Assembly (NCBI RefSeq): GCF_020404765.1
Contig: NZ_JAIVEM010000076.1
Span: 19,964-83,963, forward strand
Direction of reading: 5' to 3'
DNA: 64,000 bases
From: Paenibacillus sp. BJ-4
GTDB taxonomy: Bacteria; Bacillota; Bacilli; Paenibacillales; Paenibacillaceae
The notes below the pieces were generated by a model. The model made no database searches, was not told the DNA's origin, and saw only the letters and a list, made by a program, of their open reading frames with translations. Of this stretch, positions 62,227-64,000 are shown one piece after another. Position 1 is the first letter of the stretch, and each line of letters starts with the position of its first letter. The position numbers and the translations under genes were made by a program.

Positions 62227-62967
62227 ATGCGGGAACATGTGAAATTAAAAATGAAAATCAGGCTAGCTTTACAATTGCAATATTATCGTATTTTATTTTT
62301 ATTTGGCCTAAAAAGTGAAGAAATTTATTACATTGGCGGCAGCGAGGCGCTCCCCCCACCGCTGACGAGAGACGAGGAAGAGTATCTGCTTGGAAAGCTT
62401 TCTTCTGGAGATGCGGCGGTACGATCCATGCTAATTGAACGGAATTTGCGATTAGTCGTGTATATTGCCCGTAAATTTGAAAATACGGGGATCAACATTG
62501 AGGATCTCGTATCCATCGGTGCCATAGGACTGATCAAAGCGGTTAACACTTTTGATCCCGAAAAGAAAATCAAGCTCGCCACGTATGCTTCAAGATGCAT
62601 TGAAAATGAAATTTTGATGTATTTGCGTCGCAATAGCAAAACGAGAACAGAAGTTTCTTTTGACGAACCCCTGAATATTGATTGGGATGGTAATGAATTA
62701 CTACTTTCCGACGTGATGGGTACGGAAAATGATACCATTTACCGCAATATTGAGGAGCAGGTAGACCGCAAATTGTTGCATAAGGCGCTGGATAAGCTGA
62801 CAGATCGAGAGCGTTTAATTATGGAGCTGCGCTTCGGCTTGCAGGACGGAGAAGAGAAGACACAGAAGGATGTTGCTGACCTGCTGGGTATCTCGCAATC
62901 ATATATTTCACGTCTGGAAAAACGAATTATAAAGCGCTTACGAAAAGAATTCAACAAAATGGTATAA
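62227..62967 (+). CDS. sigE: RNA polymerase sigma-E factor precursor (mother cell)
   Basis: A 246-residue sporulation sigma factor. The N-terminal pro-peptide is hydrophobic and basic ([27 protein letters not shown]); cleavage by SpoIIGA would occur just before the conserved [13 protein letters not shown]. Regions 2-4 are nearly identical in pattern to B. subtilis SigE ([47 protein letters not shown]). The pro-peptide is about seven residues longer than in B. subtilis with the chosen ATG, which has a strong AAAGGGGGAG. Confidence 0.97.
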   Translation: MREHVKLKMKIRLALQLQYYRILFLFGLKSEEIYYIGGSEALPPPLTRDEEEYLLGKLSSGDAAVRSMLIERNLRLVVYIARKFENTGINIEDLVSIGAIGLIKAVNTFDPEKKIKLATYASRCIENEILMYLRRNSKTRTEVSFDEPLNIDWDGNELLLSDVMGTENDTIYRNIEEQVDRKLLHKALDKLTDRERLIMELRFGLQDGEEKTQKDVADLLGISQSYISRLEKRIIKRLRKEFNKMV

Positions 62968-63000
62968 CGTTTGGGGATATGCGGAAGCAATGGAAACGGC

Positions 63001-63029
63001 GAATAAAAAAACGCCCTCAGGAGATAATG
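63001..63029 (+). promoter_or_regulatory. Candidate sigma-F promoter of sigG
   Basis: GGAGATAATG (63020) fits the sigma-F -10 pattern GGNNANANT completely. A GAATA (63001) 14 bases upstream is close to the GYATA -35. In B. subtilis sigG is switched on by sigma-F in the forespore. Confidence 0.5.
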
Positions 63030-63063
63030 TACATTAATGTTGCTCCTTAGGAGGTAAGACACG

Positions 63064-63846
63064 ATGACCCGAAACAAAGTGGAAATTTGCGGTGTGGATA
63101 CCGCCAAACTGCCGGTATTAACCAATGCAGAAATGCGTGAGCTGTTCACATCACTTCAGCAAAATAATGAACGATCAGCCAGAGAAAAATTGGTCAATGG
63201 CAATCTCCGGCTCGTCCTGAGTGTAATTCAGCGGTTTAACAATCGGGGAGAGTTTGTGGACGATTTGTTCCAGGTAGGCTGCATCGGCCTGATGAAGGCG
63301 ATTGATAATTTTGACCTGTCACAAAACGTGAAGTTCTCCACTTATGCGGTTCCGATGATTATCGGAGAGATACGTCGTTATTTGCGGGATAACAATCCGA
63401 TTCGTGTATCGCGTTCGTTACGGGATATTGCATATAAGGCGCTTCAGGTGCGAGACAGTCTGACGAATCTGAACTCGCGGGAACCGACGATTTTTGAAAT
63501 TTCAGAGGCGTTGAATGTGCCCAAAGAAGACGTTGTGTTCGCATTGGATGCGATTCAGGATCCGGTTTCGCTGTTCGAGCCGATATATCACGACGGGGGC
63601 GACCCAATCTATGTGATGGATCAGATCAGTGATGACAGAAACAAAGACGTCACATGGATTGAGGAGATCGCTCTGCGGGAAGCGATGCATCGCCTGGGCC
63701 AGCGTGAAAAGATGATATTGTCCATGCGTTTTTATGAAGGAAAGACGCAAATGGAGGTTGCCGACGAAATCGGTATCTCTCAAGCCCAGGTTTCTAGATT
63801 AGAGAAGTCGGCTATTCAGCAAATGCAAAAGCACGTAAAATCCTAA
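63064..63846 (+). CDS. sigG: RNA polymerase sigma-G factor (late forespore)
   Basis: A 260-residue sporulation sigma factor. The N terminus MTRNKVEICGVDTAKLPVL is typical of SigG. Region 2 (NGNLRLVLSVIQRFNNRGE; VKFSTYAVPMIIGEIRRYL), region 3 and region 4 (TQMEVADEIGISQAQVSRLEKSA) are intact. It drives late forespore genes such as those for small acid-soluble proteins and germination receptors. The ribosome-binding site is AGGAGG. A double hairpin follows. Confidence 0.97.
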   Translation: MTRNKVEICGVDTAKLPVLTNAEMRELFTSLQQNNERSAREKLVNGNLRLVLSVIQRFNNRGEFVDDLFQVGCIGLMKAIDNFDLSQNVKFSTYAVPMIIGEIRRYLRDNNPIRVSRSLRDIAYKALQVRDSLTNLNSREPTIFEISEALNVPKEDVVFALDAIQDPVSLFEPIYHDGGDPIYVMDQISDDRNKDVTWIEEIALREAMHRLGQREKMILSMRFYEGKTQMEVADEIGISQAQVSRLEKSAIQQMQKHVKS

Positions 63847-63878
63847 CGATATGAATGGCTTGAATGACTCCGATAAAA

Positions 63879-63930
63879 ACGATCCTATATGGATCGTCAG
63901 GCTGTCGAGAAAGTCTCGACAGCTTTTTTT
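63879..63930 (+). terminator. Tandem hairpins and terminator after sigG
   Basis: ACGATCC-TATAT-GGATCGT (63879-63897) is followed by GCTGTCGAGA-AAG-TCTCGACAGC (63901-63923) and seven T residues. The second is a strong intrinsic terminator; the first may stabilise the mRNA end. Confidence 0.9.
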
Positions 63931-63945
63931 ATGTTGATTTTGTTT

Positions 63946-63974
63946 AAGACGACACCGCGTTAATGTTGTATAAT
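63946..63974 (+). promoter_or_regulatory. Possible promoter for the gene beyond the window
   Basis: A consensus TATAAT at 63969-63974 with only a poor -35 region at 17-18 bases. It lies just after the sigG terminator and before the window end; the gene it serves is not visible. Confidence 0.4.
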
Positions 63975-64000
63975 ATAGGTAACTATTGTATAGAACGGAC

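Noticed and set aside
1..64000. CRISPR arrays, insertion sequences, prophage, tRNA or rRNA genes
   Set aside because: No regularly spaced repeats, transposase or integrase frames, or tRNA/rRNA sequence were seen on either strand.

Overview
The window is ordinary chromosomal DNA from an endospore-forming, low-to-mid GC Firmicute. Gene content, gene order and protein sequences fit a Paenibacillus of the P. polymyxa group (genus fairly sure, species inferred from memory of the family rather than any search). It carries three sigma factor genes (sigA, sigE, sigG), sporulation genes (spoVD, spoVE, spoIIGA, a CotD-like coat protein, an RsfA-like regulator) and the complete cell-wall/division (dcw) cluster. 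MurE has the DNPR motif of a meso-diaminopimelate peptidoglycan.

Region 1 (1-8170) is the macromolecular-synthesis block: the 3' end of glyS, yqxD, dnaG and sigA, then an unrecognised membrane protein, trmK, a Nif3-like protein and a flavin reductase-like protein. Region 2 (8200-9100) holds the RNase P RNA gene with a clear promoter, two terminators and a structured repeat-like element. Region 3 (9100-15300) is accessory: an aminotransferase, a MarR regulator with a perfect operator palindrome, a heterodimeric ABC exporter with one degenerate ATP site, and a small coat protein.

Region 4 (15300-24400) has a subtilisin-like protease, ypuI, small hypothetical proteins, a lytic transglycosylase, the nifZ-thiI pair for tRNA 4-thiouridine, and two divergent TerC-family membrane proteins. 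Region 5 (24400-33000) has typA, an LCP cell-wall ligase, an unannotated 34-codon Cys-rich ORF, ylaK/phoH, a secreted coiled-coil protein, an rsfA-like gene preceded by a 31-codon overlapping ORF, panE and a small membrane protein. Region 6 (33000-41000) is an oligopeptide ABC importer with only one ATPase gene, bshC (bacillithiol synthesis) and an archaeal-type adenosylhomocysteinase.

Region 7 (41200-63930) is the dcw and sporulation-sigma cluster: mraZ, rsmH, ftsL, pbpB, spoVD, murE, murF, mraY, murD, spoVE, murG, murB, murA, divIB, ftsA, ftsZ, then spoIIGA, sigE, sigG. Regulatory sites can be read directly here: MraZ 10-bp-period boxes before mraZ, a near-consensus sigma-H promoter before ftsAZ, Spo0A boxes with a 22-bp-spaced promoter before spoIIGA, and a sigma-F-like promoter before sigG. 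Together these link division-septum formation to entry into sporulation. I found no CRISPR array, prophage, insertion sequence, tRNA or rRNA gene. The most novel-looking items are small: the two short ORFs, a possible short RNA in the aminotransferase/marR intergenic region, and the structured element at about 8.95-9.1 kb.
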